In this document: positions 25,938 through 34,797 of the stretch, piece after piece
Position numbering within the stretch: the first letter of the stretch is position 1
Layout: every line of letters begins with the position of its first letter
DNA from: CAZMVY01 sp964653435
Lineage (GTDB): Bacteria; Planctomycetota; Phycisphaerae; UBA1845; PWPN01
Length of the DNA: 64,000 bases
Direction of reading: 5' to 3'
Assembly (NCBI GenBank): GCA_964653435.1
Contig: CAZZFA010000016.1
Span: 3,245-67,244, forward strand
Position numbers and translations under genes: made by a program
Notes under the pieces: model-generated
Told to the model about the DNA's origin: nothing
Database searches by the model: none
The model's input: only the letters and a program-made list of their open reading frames with translations

Positions 25938-26651
25938 ATGACGACACAGATCGAACCAACCGCGGGTCGATCCCCCGTCTCCGAGCAGAGCGATCCAAGG
26001 GAAATCGTCGCCTGGACGCTCGAACGCTTCGCCAATCAACGTATGATCCTGAGCACGTCTTTCGGCATGGAGGGCTGCGCTCTGATCGACATGTACGCGC
26101 GCTGCGGCCGCCCGCTCACGGTCATCTACATCGACACGGGCTTCTTCTTCCCCGAGACGTATGCGCTGCGCGACCGCATGATCGAACGCTACCCCGGCAT
26201 CACGTTCATCAATGCCGGTACCCCCCTTACCCCACAGGAGCAGGCGGATCGCTATGGCGATGCCCTCTGGAAGAGCAACCCCGATCTGTGCTGCGAACTC
26301 CGCAAGGTCCGGCCGATGGCCGAGGTCATGCGGAACGTGGACGTGTGGATCACCGGCCTGCGCCGGAGTCAGTCGCCAACGCGTGCGAATCTCCGCGTTG
26401 TCGACTGGGACTGGAAGTTCCAGGTGCTCAAGGTCAGTCCGCTTGCCAACTGGGACCGCCGCCAGGTATGGGAATACGTGCAGAACCACGCGGTTCCCTA
26501 CAACATACTGCACGAGAAGGGCTATCCCACGATCGGCTGCACCCACTGCACAAAGCCCGTGCCGGGTTCCCGGATCGGCGACTACACCCGCGCCGGCCGA
26601 TGGGCCGACACGGGCAAGACCGAATGCGGTCTCCATGGGGCAGGAATCTGA
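25938..26651 (+). CDS. cysH: Assimilatory adenylyl-sulfate (APS/PAPS) reductase
   Basis: A 237-aa protein of the PAPS reductase family that reduces activated sulfate to sulfite with thioredoxin. It has STSFGMEGCALIDM (PP-loop), VIYIDTGFFFPETY, and TGLRRSQSPTR. The cysteine pattern DLCCELRK ... GCTHCT, with the last reactive Cys in KTECGLHG, is the CC...CxxC arrangement that binds a [4Fe-4S] cluster, pointing to an APS reductase rather than the cluster-free PAPS reductase. Start 25938 has GCAGGAG upstream. It lies behind the attenuator and 113 bp before the sulfite reductase gene. Confidence 0.93.
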   Translation: MTTQIEPTAGRSPVSEQSDPREIVAWTLERFANQRMILSTSFGMEGCALIDMYARCGRPLTVIYIDTGFFFPETYALRDRMIERYPGITFINAGTPLTPQEQADRYGDALWKSNPDLCCELRKVRPMAEVMRNVDVWITGLRRSQSPTRANLRVVDWDWKFQVLKVSPLANWDRRQVWEYVQNHAVPYNILHEKGYPTIGCTHCTKPVPGSRIGDYTRAGRWADTGKTECGLHGAGI

Positions 26652-26764
26652 GCGAACAGCAGCAGATGGCAGGATCCGTTGTGCGGACCATCCCCGTTCG
26701 CAGCATGCACACGGCCGACGATGCGCAAGCGAGCGGTCGCCACGCGACGAAAGGAAATGCGATT

Positions 26765-28474
26765 ATGACGAACGATATGAAGAAGACAGAATCCCCGGTC
26801 GAAGCAGCCAAGCGTAACAGCCGCTACCTCCGCGGCACGCTCGCCGAAACCCTCGCGTCCGACGCCTCCCACTTTGCCGAGGACGACGCGCAGATCCTCA
26901 AGGCGCACGGCTCGTATCAACAAAAGGATCGCGACCGCCGCCGGGCAGCACGCGACGCCGGCGAGGAAAAGCCCTATATGTTCATGGTTCGCTGCGCCAT
27001 CCCGGGCGGCGTACTCACCGCCGAGCAGTACCTCGCTCTGGACGACCTGGCCGACCGTTACGGCAACGGTACCCTCCGGGTGACCACGCGCCAGGACATC
27101 CAGATCCACGGTGTGTCCAAGTCGAATCTCAAGGCGACGATCGCAGCAATCAACGCCTCGCTCGTCACGACGCTGGGCGCGTGCGGCGACGTGAACCGCA
27201 ACGTCATGGTCTGCCCGGCACCCGTTGCCGGCGAGCCGCATACGACGGTGCGCCGGCTGGCGGTGGAAATCGCCCGGGAGCTTCGCCCGGCAACGACGGC
27301 CTACCGGGAGATCTGGCTGGACGCTGAGAAAGCGACGGCCTCGGAACCGCAGGAGCCATTTTACGGCGAACAGTACCTTCCGCGAAAGTTCAAGACCGCC
27401 ATCGCTCTCGACACGGACAACTGCGTAGAAGTCCACGCACACGACTGCGGCCTCATCGCGCTGGTCCGCGACGGACAAGTCCGCGGCTTCAACGTCCTCG
27501 TCGGCGGCGGCATGGGATTGACGCACAGCCGAGCCGACACGTTCGCGAACCTGGCCGAACCGCTCGGCATGGTCCGGACTGCCGACGCACTCGAAGCCGT
27601 CCGCGCCGTCGCCGCGATCTTCCGCGATCATGGCAACCGGTCCGACCGACGCCACGCACGCCTGAAGTACCTGATCGCCGAATGGGGCATGGAGCGTTTC
27701 CGATGGGAGTTTCAGCGCCGCGTGTCTTTCCGGCTGCTCCCGCCAGAGGATGTGCCGCCGCCTCCCTTTCACGACCACCTCGGCGCCCATTCGCAGGGAG
27801 ACGACAGGTGGTTCTACGGCATCTTTGTACCGAACGGTCGAATCGCAGATCGGCCGCATGAGGCGTTGCGCAAGGCTCTGCGTAACGTCGTCCACACGCA
27901 CCGCCCCTGCGTCGTGCTTACCGCCCAACAGAACGTGCTGCTCGGCAACCTGACGCAACCTGCGCTCGCGCAGATCCGGGACGCCCTGCAGGCCGACGGC
28001 GTCCGCGCGGCCGAAAGCCTCCCCGCCGCCCGCCGCTACTCGCTGGCCTGCCCTGCCCTGCCCACCTGCCCGCTGGCCATTGCCGAATCCGAACGCGTTA
28101 TGCCGGCCATCCTCGATCGTATTGAAACCGAGCTGGAGTCCCTCCATCTCCGCGATGCACCTCTAACCATCCGGATGACCGGCTGCCCGAACGGCTGCGT
28201 ACGCCCGTATACGGCCGATGTCGCGCTGGTCGGGCGCCGCCCCGGTACGTATCACATATACGTCGGCGGCGGTCTCTCCGGTGACCGCATGGCGGATCTG
28301 TACGCCGCCGACGTCCCGATCGATGCGATCGTCGAGGTGCTGCGGCCTCTGCTTATCGAATGGGCTGCCCGCCGGCAACCCGACGAGGGCCTCGGCGACT
28401 TCTATCGGCGAATGACCGGCCGCCTCAGTCCGCGTCTCTGCCTGCGCGGCGACGAGCAACCGGCGGCGCGCTGA
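26765..28474 (+). CDS. cysI: Sulfite (or nitrite) reductase hemoprotein, siroheme/[4Fe-4S]
   Basis: A 569-aa enzyme with the duplicated ferredoxin-like/siroheme fold. The first half has PYMFMVRCAIPGGVLTAEQY, RVTTRQDIQIHGV and GACGDVNRNVMVCPAP. The cluster-binding Cys are in SLACPALPTCPLAIAESER and MTGCPNGCVRPYTADVALVG (C-x5-C ... C-x3-C). Position after cysH argues for reduction of sulfite to sulfide. No flavoprotein partner (cysJ) is nearby, so electrons probably come from ferredoxin. Start 26765 has AAAGGA upstream. Confidence 0.9.
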   Translation: MTNDMKKTESPVEAAKRNSRYLRGTLAETLASDASHFAEDDAQILKAHGSYQQKDRDRRRAARDAGEEKPYMFMVRCAIPGGVLTAEQYLALDDLADRYGNGTLRVTTRQDIQIHGVSKSNLKATIAAINASLVTTLGACGDVNRNVMVCPAPVAGEPHTTVRRLAVEIARELRPATTAYREIWLDAEKATASEPQEPFYGEQYLPRKFKTAIALDTDNCVEVHAHDCGLIALVRDGQVRGFNVLVGGGMGLTHSRADTFANLAEPLGMVRTADALEAVRAVAAIFRDHGNRSDRRHARLKYLIAEWGMERFRWEFQRRVSFRLLPPEDVPPPPFHDHLGAHSQGDDRWFYGIFVPNGRIADRPHEALRKALRNVVHTHRPCVVLTAQQNVLLGNLTQPALAQIRDALQADGVRAAESLPAARRYSLACPALPTCPLAIAESERVMPAILDRIETELESLHLRDAPLTIRMTGCPNGCVRPYTADVALVGRRPGTYHIYVGGGLSGDRMADLYAADVPIDAIVEVLRPLLIEWAARRQPDEGLGDFYRRMTGRLSPRLCLRGDEQPAAR

Positions 28475-28556
28475 ACTCGCGGTTTGCGGGCCGCCGCATT
28501 CGTCCGCGTTTACTGCCGATTCCGGCGAGGCGAGAGCGCGAGCGGCCGTCGCTCGT

Positions 28557-28585
28557 TTGGCAAAGAATCGCGGTCCGGTTACATT
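28557..28585 (+). promoter_or_regulatory. Predicted dedA promoter
   Basis: TTGGCA (28557-28562), 17-bp spacer, TACATT (28580-28585). The same -35 hexamer as the ABC exporter promoter. Leader about 74 nt. Confidence 0.45.
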
Positions 28586-28665
28586 CCCGGATCGGAAAGC
28601 CGCCGACGGTTCCGAATTCGCGGGCCGTGCGGAACGGGTCCGTGCGCTGCGCCGGAAGGAGAATC

Positions 28666-29379
28666 ATGGACCAGCTCAAGTACTTCTTCGACCTGTTCAT
28701 GCACCTGGACAAGCACCTGAACGACGTCATTCAGGCGTACGGCGTGTGGACGTACTCGCTTCTTTTCGCCATCGTGTTCTGCGAGACGGGCCTCGTGGTC
28801 ACGCCGATCCTGCCGGGCGACTCGCTGCTCTTCGCCGCGGGGACGCTGTCGCGGAGCGGCCCGCTCAGCCCGGTCCTGCTGTTCCTCCTCCTGAGCGCCG
28901 CGGCCGTTCTGGGCGACACGATCAATTACCAGATCGGGCATTTCGTCGGTCCGAAGGTGTTTCGCGGCCACTCGCGGTTCTTCAAAAAAGAGTACCTCGA
29001 CCGCACGCACCGTTTCTATGAGAAGTACGGCGGCAAGACCATTATCCTGGCGAGGTTCGTCCCGATCATCCGCACCTTTGCGCCCTTCGTCGCCGGCATC
29101 GGGGCCATGAGCTACCTCCGTTTCCTCGCCTACAACGTCGTCGGGGGGGTCGCGTGGGTGGCAGCGTTCGTGTTCGCGGGCTACGGCTTCGCGAATCTGC
29201 CCGTGGTTCGCGACCGGTTCAGCCTTGTCATTCTGGCGATTATCATCATCTCGATCATGCCCGGGGTGATCGAGTTTCTGCGGGCTCGATACGGCAAGGA
29301 GGCCGCCGCCGCCGCCCCGCCGGCGCTCGGCGCGGATTGTCGCGACGGAAACGACGCCCGCGACGAAACCGCAGGCTGA
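28666..29379 (+). CDS. DedA/VTT-domain membrane protein
   Basis: A 237-aa protein with the DedA signature: FCETGLVVTPILPGDSLLFA (residues 38-57), GDTINYQIGHFVG and ILARFVPIIRTFAPFVAGIG near residue 126, followed by membrane helices ending near residue 206. DedA proteins are lipid scramblases or flippases, for instance for undecaprenyl phosphate. GGAAGGAG precedes the ATG. The tail is Ala-rich and probably disordered. It lies 190 bp downstream of the sulfite reductase gene but has its own promoter. Confidence 0.93.
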   Translation: MDQLKYFFDLFMHLDKHLNDVIQAYGVWTYSLLFAIVFCETGLVVTPILPGDSLLFAAGTLSRSGPLSPVLLFLLLSAAAVLGDTINYQIGHFVGPKVFRGHSRFFKKEYLDRTHRFYEKYGGKTIILARFVPIIRTFAPFVAGIGAMSYLRFLAYNVVGGVAWVAAFVFAGYGFANLPVVRDRFSLVILAIIIISIMPGVIEFLRARYGKEAAAAAPPALGADCRDGNDARDETAG

Positions 29380-29556
29380 TGCGAAATGCCCCGCGGAATA
29401 CCCCAATGGCCCACGGCAGGCGGCGCCGATGTCAATCGGAAAGAAAATGACCTCCCGAAACCGGGCGGCGCGATTCCGCCGGACCGGACGTTCCGCCGGC
29501 GGCACGCCTGACGTGTGGAACGATCCGCCGGACCGGCGGCGGTCGATGGAAGCGAT

Positions 29557-30369
29557 ATGACGGACTCGGACTTTTCACCGCACGAATCGCCGCCGGAGTC
29601 AAGGCCGCCCCCGCTCATCATGGCGCGTCCTGTTGCAATCCCGGTCGCGCCATCGCCGCCGCGTTTCGGCGATGCCGGCTCTCCGCGGCGGGCGGGGACC
29701 GAATTGCTGATTCTCCTGGGCGTGTTTTTCGTGGCGCAGGTGGTCAGCGCTTTGCTCCTGCACTCGGTCGGCGTACGGGACATGCGGTGGGTCAACGTGC
29801 TGGGCTCCGTCGTGGTGGGAACGATCCTCCTCCTTGCCGTGGGGCTGATCCTCCTGCTCGCCGGCCGGCCGCTACGGACGATCGGGTTTCGAAGCGACTT
29901 TCTGCTCGTCGATGCCGCGCTCGGCGTGGGCCTTACGTTCCTGGTGCTTTGCGCGTTCACCGCCGTCGCCGTTCTCCTGGCGATCTTCGCTCCCGGGCTC
30001 TATACCCGGCTCGAAGAGACACCCAGGGCGATTCAGGCTGCGTTTCCCCGGATGCGTCCGCTGTGGTTCCTCCTGCTGTCGGCATGGGTGGCCGTCTTCG
30101 AGGAAACGCTTTTCCGCGGGTTCCTGCTCACGCGCATCCATGCCATCGTCCGTGCATGGCCGCCGAGCGTGCTGCTCGGGGCTGCGGTCTTCGCCGTGCC
30201 GCATTTCTACGAAGGCTCCGTCGCGATGGCGATGATCTTTCTGCTTGGGACGGTGATGGGAATCGTCTTCGTCTGGCGAAAGAGTCTGGTTCCCGTGATC
30301 GTACTGCACTTCGTGTTCAACAGCATCGAACTGATGGCGCTCTATATCTCCTCGCCCGAGTGGAGGTGA
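29557..30369 (+). CDS. CPBP-family intramembrane metalloprotease
   Basis: A 270-aa membrane protein of the Rce1/CAAX protease and bacteriocin-processing family. Motif 1 is FEETLFRGFLL (EExxxR), motif 2 is FAVPHFYEG (FxxxH) and motif 3 is HFVFNS (HxxxN); these carry the catalytic Glu and His residues. About 40 Pro-rich cytoplasmic residues precede the first helix (LLILLGVFFVAQVVS). Start 29557 is favoured by GGAAG upstream over GTG 29515. Substrate unknown. It is 177 bp downstream of dedA. Confidence 0.88.
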   Translation: MTDSDFSPHESPPESRPPPLIMARPVAIPVAPSPPRFGDAGSPRRAGTELLILLGVFFVAQVVSALLLHSVGVRDMRWVNVLGSVVVGTILLLAVGLILLLAGRPLRTIGFRSDFLLVDAALGVGLTFLVLCAFTAVAVLLAIFAPGLYTRLEETPRAIQAAFPRMRPLWFLLLSAWVAVFEETLFRGFLLTRIHAIVRAWPPSVLLGAAVFAVPHFYEGSVAMAMIFLLGTVMGIVFVWRKSLVPVIVLHFVFNSIELMALYISSPEWR

Positions 30370-30451
30370 CACACCGCAGGCGATGCGGAAGGACGAATCC
30401 GCAAGGGTGCGGCGGTGAATGACCCGCGGCCCATCCTCCCCCGCCCGCCCG

Positions 30452-31186
30452 TCACCATTGCGCTTCCTGAAACGGCCCCATTGCCGTCGGCCTGGGCTTC
30501 GGGCGGCTCCGGATGATCGCTGCCGCCAGCGTCAGATCGCCTTTCGTCGTGATCTTCAGGTTCGTGCCGTCTGACGGAACGACGCTCACCGGATGCCCGA
30601 GTGCCTCCACCAACTGCGAGTCGTCCGTCGGCTCGCCCTGGAAATCCTTGAGCTTCGCGTACGCCTCCACAATGAGCGACTTCCGGAAGACCTGCGGCGT
30701 CTGCGCCTCGTACAAGCCCTCCCGCGGCACCGTCGCGTCCACGACCTTCGCCGCGCTCACGCGCTTGATCGTGCCCACCAGAGGCGCCGCGAGAATCGCC
30801 GCGCCCGTCTTCTGCGCCTCGGCGAAGACCGCGTCGATCATCTCCGTGCTTACGCAGCAGCGTACGGCGTCGTGCACGGCCACGAACTCGGCATCCGCGC
30901 TGACCGCCTCGAGCGCCTTCGCGACGGTCTCGAATCGCTCCGCGCCGCCGATCACAAGCTTCACGCCCATGAAGCCCAGGTTGGCCGCGTACTTCGCCTT
31001 GATCTCCTCCTGGTCTTCCGGGGCCACTGCCAGGATCGTCTGGCACACGTCCTCGCGCTGAAGGAAATGCTCAATCGACCGCAGGAAGATCGCTCGCCCT
31101 TCCACCTTGGCGAACGTCTTTTTCTCCGTCCCGCCGAAGCGCTCGCCCCGGCCTGCCGCCGGTATAATCACCGCAATCTTCGCCAT
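30452..31186 (-). CDS. ispD: 2-C-methyl-D-erythritol 4-phosphate cytidylyltransferase
   Basis: A 244-aa MEP-pathway enzyme that couples CTP to methylerythritol phosphate. Features: IPAAGRGERFGGTEKKTFAK (nucleotide-binding loop), GGAERFETVAKAL, VAVHDAVRCCVS, APLVGTIKRV, EAQTPQVFRKSL and PTDDSQLVEALG. The usual DAARP is DAVRCC here. Start 31186 has GAGGG upstream. It lies downstream of the PIN/TRAM gene on the same strand, a pairing also known from Firmicutes (yacL-ispD). Confidence 0.94.
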   Translation of the reverse strand: MAKIAVIIPAAGRGERFGGTEKKTFAKVEGRAIFLRSIEHFLQREDVCQTILAVAPEDQEEIKAKYAANLGFMGVKLVIGGAERFETVAKALEAVSADAEFVAVHDAVRCCVSTEMIDAVFAEAQKTGAAILAAPLVGTIKRVSAAKVVDATVPREGLYEAQTPQVFRKSLIVEAYAKLKDFQGEPTDDSQLVEALGHPVSVVPSDGTNLKITTKGDLTLAAAIIRSRPKPRPTAMGPFQEAQW

Positions 31187-31310
31187 GTTGTCGCCCTCGA
31201 TCCGTCGCGTCCGCCGCCGAAAGCCGGCAAGCGGGGGCATGATTAGAGCGCGCAGCAGCGGAATTGGCAAGCGCCGCCCCCCAACGACGGGAAGAAAAGG
31301 AACCCGCCTC

Positions 31311-32423
31311 TCACGCCGGCGGCTTCTCGGACGGCGGCTCGGCGGCCCGGGCGGCCGCGCGATCCGGCCCGGGCGGCCGGCGCCGCCGGTGCTCGACATG
31401 CTCGCCGTCGTTGATTCGACCGAAAACCATCCGCCCCGCGCTCGTCTGCAGCACGCTGGTGACGCTGATCGGCACGGTCTCGCCGATGCGGTCGCGCCCT
31501 GCTTCCACCACCACCATCGTCCCGTCCTCGAGGTAGCCGATCCCCTGACCGGGTTCCTCACCCGGGCGGATGATCTTCACAGCCACGCACTCGCCGGGGA
31601 GGAACACGGGCTTGAGCGCGTTCGCCAGGTCGTTGATGTTGATCACGCTCACCCCGTGAAGCTGCGCCACCTTGTTCAGGTTGTAATCGTTGGTCACCAC
31701 CCGCCCCTCCATCTTCTTCGCCAGGAGCACGAGGCGCTCGTCCACGGGACGATCCGAAGCGGCGTGCGACTCAATGAACTGAACGTCCACCCGCCCGCTG
31801 GTCTGCAACTCGCGCAGGACGTCCAGCCCGCGCCGGCCCCGGTTGCGCTTCGTCCGATCCGCGCTGTCCGCCACCGCCTGCAGCTCCGTCAGAATAAACC
31901 GCGGGATCACAATCGTGTTGTCCACGATGCCCGTCTTGCAGATGTCCGCAAAACGCCCGTCGACGATGACCGAAGTATCCAGGATCAGCGGATGCGCCCC
32001 TTTGGTCTGCTTGGCGAACTCCACATAGGGAATGATGAACCGGATGTCGTCCTTCGTCTGGAGAACGAAGCTCACCGCCAGGTAGCAGCACACGACGCCG
32101 ATGAACACCTTCATCGTCTTGGTCAGCCCCGGCCACAACCGCCACTCGGGCTGCGTGATATCGATCACGAGGTCGAATATCTGAATGATCCCATACGCCA
32201 CCACGAGGCCCACGACCAGACCGAAAAAGGTTCCCGAAAGCGAGGCGAGCGATTTCCGCGGAATCAGGATATCCACCGCGAGCGCCGCGATTCCCACCCC
32301 GAGAGCCGCGAGCATCGTGAACAACGCGTAGGCTTTCGCCAGTTCGTCGCCGGACTCCGCGTAGCTCATTGCAATCCCCGCCATCGTCAGCAGGAAAAGC
32401 ACTCGAAGAATGTTCAGGACCAT
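31311..32423 (-). CDS. PIN and TRAM domain membrane protein (YacL-like)
   Basis: A 370-aa protein: four hydrophobic segments in residues 1-120, then a PIN nuclease-like domain (ILDTSVIVDGRFADICKTG, VIPRFILTELQAVADSAD, RGRRGLDVL, VVTNDYNLNKVAQLHG) whose acidic residues would bind metal, and a C-terminal TRAM RNA-binding domain (EEPGQGIGYLEDGTMVVVE, GETVPISVTSVLQT). The tail is Arg/Pro-rich. It is probably a membrane-bound RNase. GAGGG precedes ATG 32423. Upstream of ispD by 125 bp and likely co-transcribed. Confidence 0.92.
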   Translation of the reverse strand: MVLNILRVLFLLTMAGIAMSYAESGDELAKAYALFTMLAALGVGIAALAVDILIPRKSLASLSGTFFGLVVGLVVAYGIIQIFDLVIDITQPEWRLWPGLTKTMKVFIGVVCCYLAVSFVLQTKDDIRFIIPYVEFAKQTKGAHPLILDTSVIVDGRFADICKTGIVDNTIVIPRFILTELQAVADSADRTKRNRGRRGLDVLRELQTSGRVDVQFIESHAASDRPVDERLVLLAKKMEGRVVTNDYNLNKVAQLHGVSVININDLANALKPVFLPGECVAVKIIRPGEEPGQGIGYLEDGTMVVVEAGRDRIGETVPISVTSVLQTSAGRMVFGRINDGEHVEHRRRRPPGPDRAAARAAEPPSEKPPA

Positions 32424-32634
32424 GACGCACCCTCGGAATGAATGACCCGCCGCAACGGAGCCTTCGTCCGCGGCGGAACGATCGCAGGGCGAGAATCGAC
32501 AACCGTATGAAAAACTGCCCTGGGCCGGTCCAGACATGCCGCCCAGCCCGGCGCGGCCTGGACTTGGTGCCGCCTCAAGTATACCATGCGGTTCCGGCCG
32601 GGCCAATCAGCAGGGGCGGCGGAGCTACCGAGAC

Positions 32635-33519
32635 GTGAGCTGGGTTGACGAAGCGCTGGGGCAGGTAGAGGCAAACAGGCGCCCGGATGGCGCGCGGACC
32701 TGCGCGGCCGATTTCTCCACCGGCGATCCGGCCACCGAACCCACGGCGCTGGCCGCCATGGCGCTGACCGCTCACGGCCGTGACGCTACGGCCCCCCTCG
32801 ACTGGCTCCTGGCAAATCAGCGTCCGGACGGCGGATTCGCCGTAAGCCCCGCGCACGATGAGAGCACCTGGGTCACCGCCGTTGCCGCTATCGCCCTCTT
32901 GGGCGCAGGCCGTCGCGACGCCGGCGAGGCAGCCGTCAACTGGTTACTCAACGTCCCGATCTACACGCTGCCCGTTACGCCGAACTCCCCCTACGGGTAC
33001 GACACCTCGCTGCCGGCCTGGCCGTGGACGCCGGGAGACTTCAGTTGGGTCGAGCCTACCGCCCTGGCGATGCTCGCGATTCAGCGTTCCTCCCACGCGA
33101 ACGATCCCCGTGTGGCCCAGGGTCTGCGGCTCCTGGCCGATCGCGCTGCTTTTGACGGCAACGACGGCGGATGGAACTACGGCGAGCCTCGCGTCCTCGG
33201 AGCAGACCTTTCGCCGGCCGTTGTGCCCACCGCCCTCGTGATCCTCGCCGCTCGCGAAACCGAAATCGATCTCACCCCGGGGATCGCATTCCTGGAGCGC
33301 CGCCGCGATTCGATGACGTCTCTGTTCTCGCTCGCCTGGGCGGCCAATGCGGTAGCTGCCCTTTACGGGCTGAATGGCGCGTGGCGGGATGCGCTGGCGC
33401 GAACCTGGGTCGCAACCGCCTCGTCGCCGACAAAGGACGCCGGCAAAGGCGTACTGAGCACCGCACTGGCACTGCTGGCCGTGGCGGAACCGGCGAATAA
33501 CCCGTTGATCCGGAGGTGA
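32635..33519 (+). CDS. Terpenoid-cyclase/prenyltransferase-fold (alpha-alpha toroid) protein
   Basis: A 294-aa protein made of repeated helical pairs like those in squalene cyclases: LDWLLANQRPDGGFA is a QW-type repeat, and WVEPTALAMLAI, DGNDGGWNYGEP and VVPTALVILA are related ones. It has no signal peptide and lacks a recognisable DXDD catalytic motif, so an enzymatic role in cyclisation is doubtful. GTG 32635 has GGAG about 10 nt upstream. It is separated by only 4 bp from the DUF362 gene, so the two form an operon. Confidence 0.75.
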   Translation: MSWVDEALGQVEANRRPDGARTCAADFSTGDPATEPTALAAMALTAHGRDATAPLDWLLANQRPDGGFAVSPAHDESTWVTAVAAIALLGAGRRDAGEAAVNWLLNVPIYTLPVTPNSPYGYDTSLPAWPWTPGDFSWVEPTALAMLAIQRSSHANDPRVAQGLRLLADRAAFDGNDGGWNYGEPRVLGADLSPAVVPTALVILAARETEIDLTPGIAFLERRRDSMTSLFSLAWAANAVAALYGLNGAWRDALARTWVATASSPTKDAGKGVLSTALALLAVAEPANNPLIRR

Positions 33520-33523
33520 GGCG

Positions 33524-34516
33524 ATGGTCCATCCGCGAACAACGCGGCGCGAGTTCCTGCAGGCAGCGGCGGCGGCCGCCGGGGTGTCCGCCCTGCCCGG
33601 TTGTCTTTTTGATCCTCTTGCGCCCCTGCACGACGGCGGTTTCGCCGCCACCGCGATTGTCAGGGCCGCCGACTACGGCAACGCCGTCATCGACGCGGTC
33701 GAACAGGGCTTTGCCCTCGTCCCGCCCCCCGACGTGACGGGCAAACGCGTACTGCTCAAACCGAACTTCGTCGATCTGCCTCGCGACGGGCGCCCGGCCG
33801 TGACCGACCCCGCCGTCATCGTCGCGGCGGCCGAGGCCTTCCGGCGGCGCGGGGCAGCCGAGGTCATCGTAGGCGAAGGGCCCGCCCTTCAGCGGGATGC
33901 CTACGAGATACTCGACGCTTCCGGGTTGACGCCCCTGCTGGACGAGCACCGGTTGCGATTTGTCGATCTCAATCTGGACGACCTCGTCAGACAGCCCGCC
34001 AACCCCGTCATCACGGGCGTCGATCACGTCTTCCTGGCGGCCTCCGTCGCCCGGGCAGACGTCCTGGTCGGCATGCCGAAAATGAAGACCCACCACTGGG
34101 CAGGAGCATCGCTGTCAATGAAGAACCAGTTTGGCACGCTGCCCGGCGCGGCATACGGCTGGCCACGCAATCGCCTGCATCACGAGGACCTGAATGCGGC
34201 CATCTTCGAGGTAAACCGCATCCGGGCGCCCGATTACTGCATCGTGGACGGCGTGGTCGCCATGGAGGGCAACGGCCCCATACAGGGCACGGCCAAGACG
34301 GTGGGCGTCCTCGTCTTCGGTGACAAGGCCCCGGCGGTCGACGCGACCTGCGCGAGGATCATGCGGCTGGCACCGGAGCGCATCCCGTACCTTCGCCTGG
34401 CCGCCGGCATCCTCGGCCCTATCGGCGAGGCGAACATCGAACAGCGGGGCGAGACCATCGCCGCAGTCGCACAATCCTTCGACGTCGTGGAGCACCTGGC
34501 GAACTTGCGTATGTGA
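33524..34516 (+). CDS. Exported DUF362-domain protein (Tat/lipoprotein signal)
   Basis: A 330-aa protein beginning with a twin-arginine signal (TTRREFLQAAAAAAG) that ends in ALPGC, resembling a lipobox. The DUF362 core is recognisable: RVLLKPNFVDLPRDGRPAVT, VGEGPAL, LVGMPKMKTHHWAGASLSMK (conserved), FEVNRIRAPDYCIVDGVVAM and GPIQGTAKTVGVLVFGD. Many DUF362 proteins carry ferredoxin domains; this one does not. Function unknown. GGAGGTGAGG just before the ATG; coupled to the toroid protein upstream. Confidence 0.88.
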   Translation: MVHPRTTRREFLQAAAAAAGVSALPGCLFDPLAPLHDGGFAATAIVRAADYGNAVIDAVEQGFALVPPPDVTGKRVLLKPNFVDLPRDGRPAVTDPAVIVAAAEAFRRRGAAEVIVGEGPALQRDAYEILDASGLTPLLDEHRLRFVDLNLDDLVRQPANPVITGVDHVFLAASVARADVLVGMPKMKTHHWAGASLSMKNQFGTLPGAAYGWPRNRLHHEDLNAAIFEVNRIRAPDYCIVDGVVAMEGNGPIQGTAKTVGVLVFGDKAPAVDATCARIMRLAPERIPYLRLAAGILGPIGEANIEQRGETIAAVAQSFDVVEHLANLRM

Positions 34517-34624
34517 GGGATAGTCGCTTTGCGCGAATCCAACGGCCGCAGCAGGCATCCAGCGGCGAGAAACACTGCCCCCGGCCGATGCCGCGGCGAC
34601 AAGAAACCTGCGAAGCAAAAAAAC

Positions 34625-34733
34625 GGGTGTCGGAAGCCCACCATGTAGTGGATGTCAGAGGAGTCTTCGACCCTAGGCACCACTCTCCATTTTGTAAGTT
34701 CCACCGGCTTCCGACACCCTTCCTCCGACACCC
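34625..34733. repeat. Intergenic inverted repeat with 14-bp perfect arms
   Basis: GGGTGTCGGAAGCC (34625-34638) is the exact reverse complement of 34706-34719, enclosing 67 bp. The last ten bases of the right arm, TCCGACACCC, are repeated directly at 34724-34733. No transposase or target duplication is seen. Could be a MITE-like remnant or a long hairpin in the 3' region of the DUF362 message. Confidence 0.6.
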
Positions 34734-34797
34734 ACACTCATACACGACCGAATCGCCCGAGGGCGATGTATTCCTTTGTGCACCCCTTCTCTGACAT

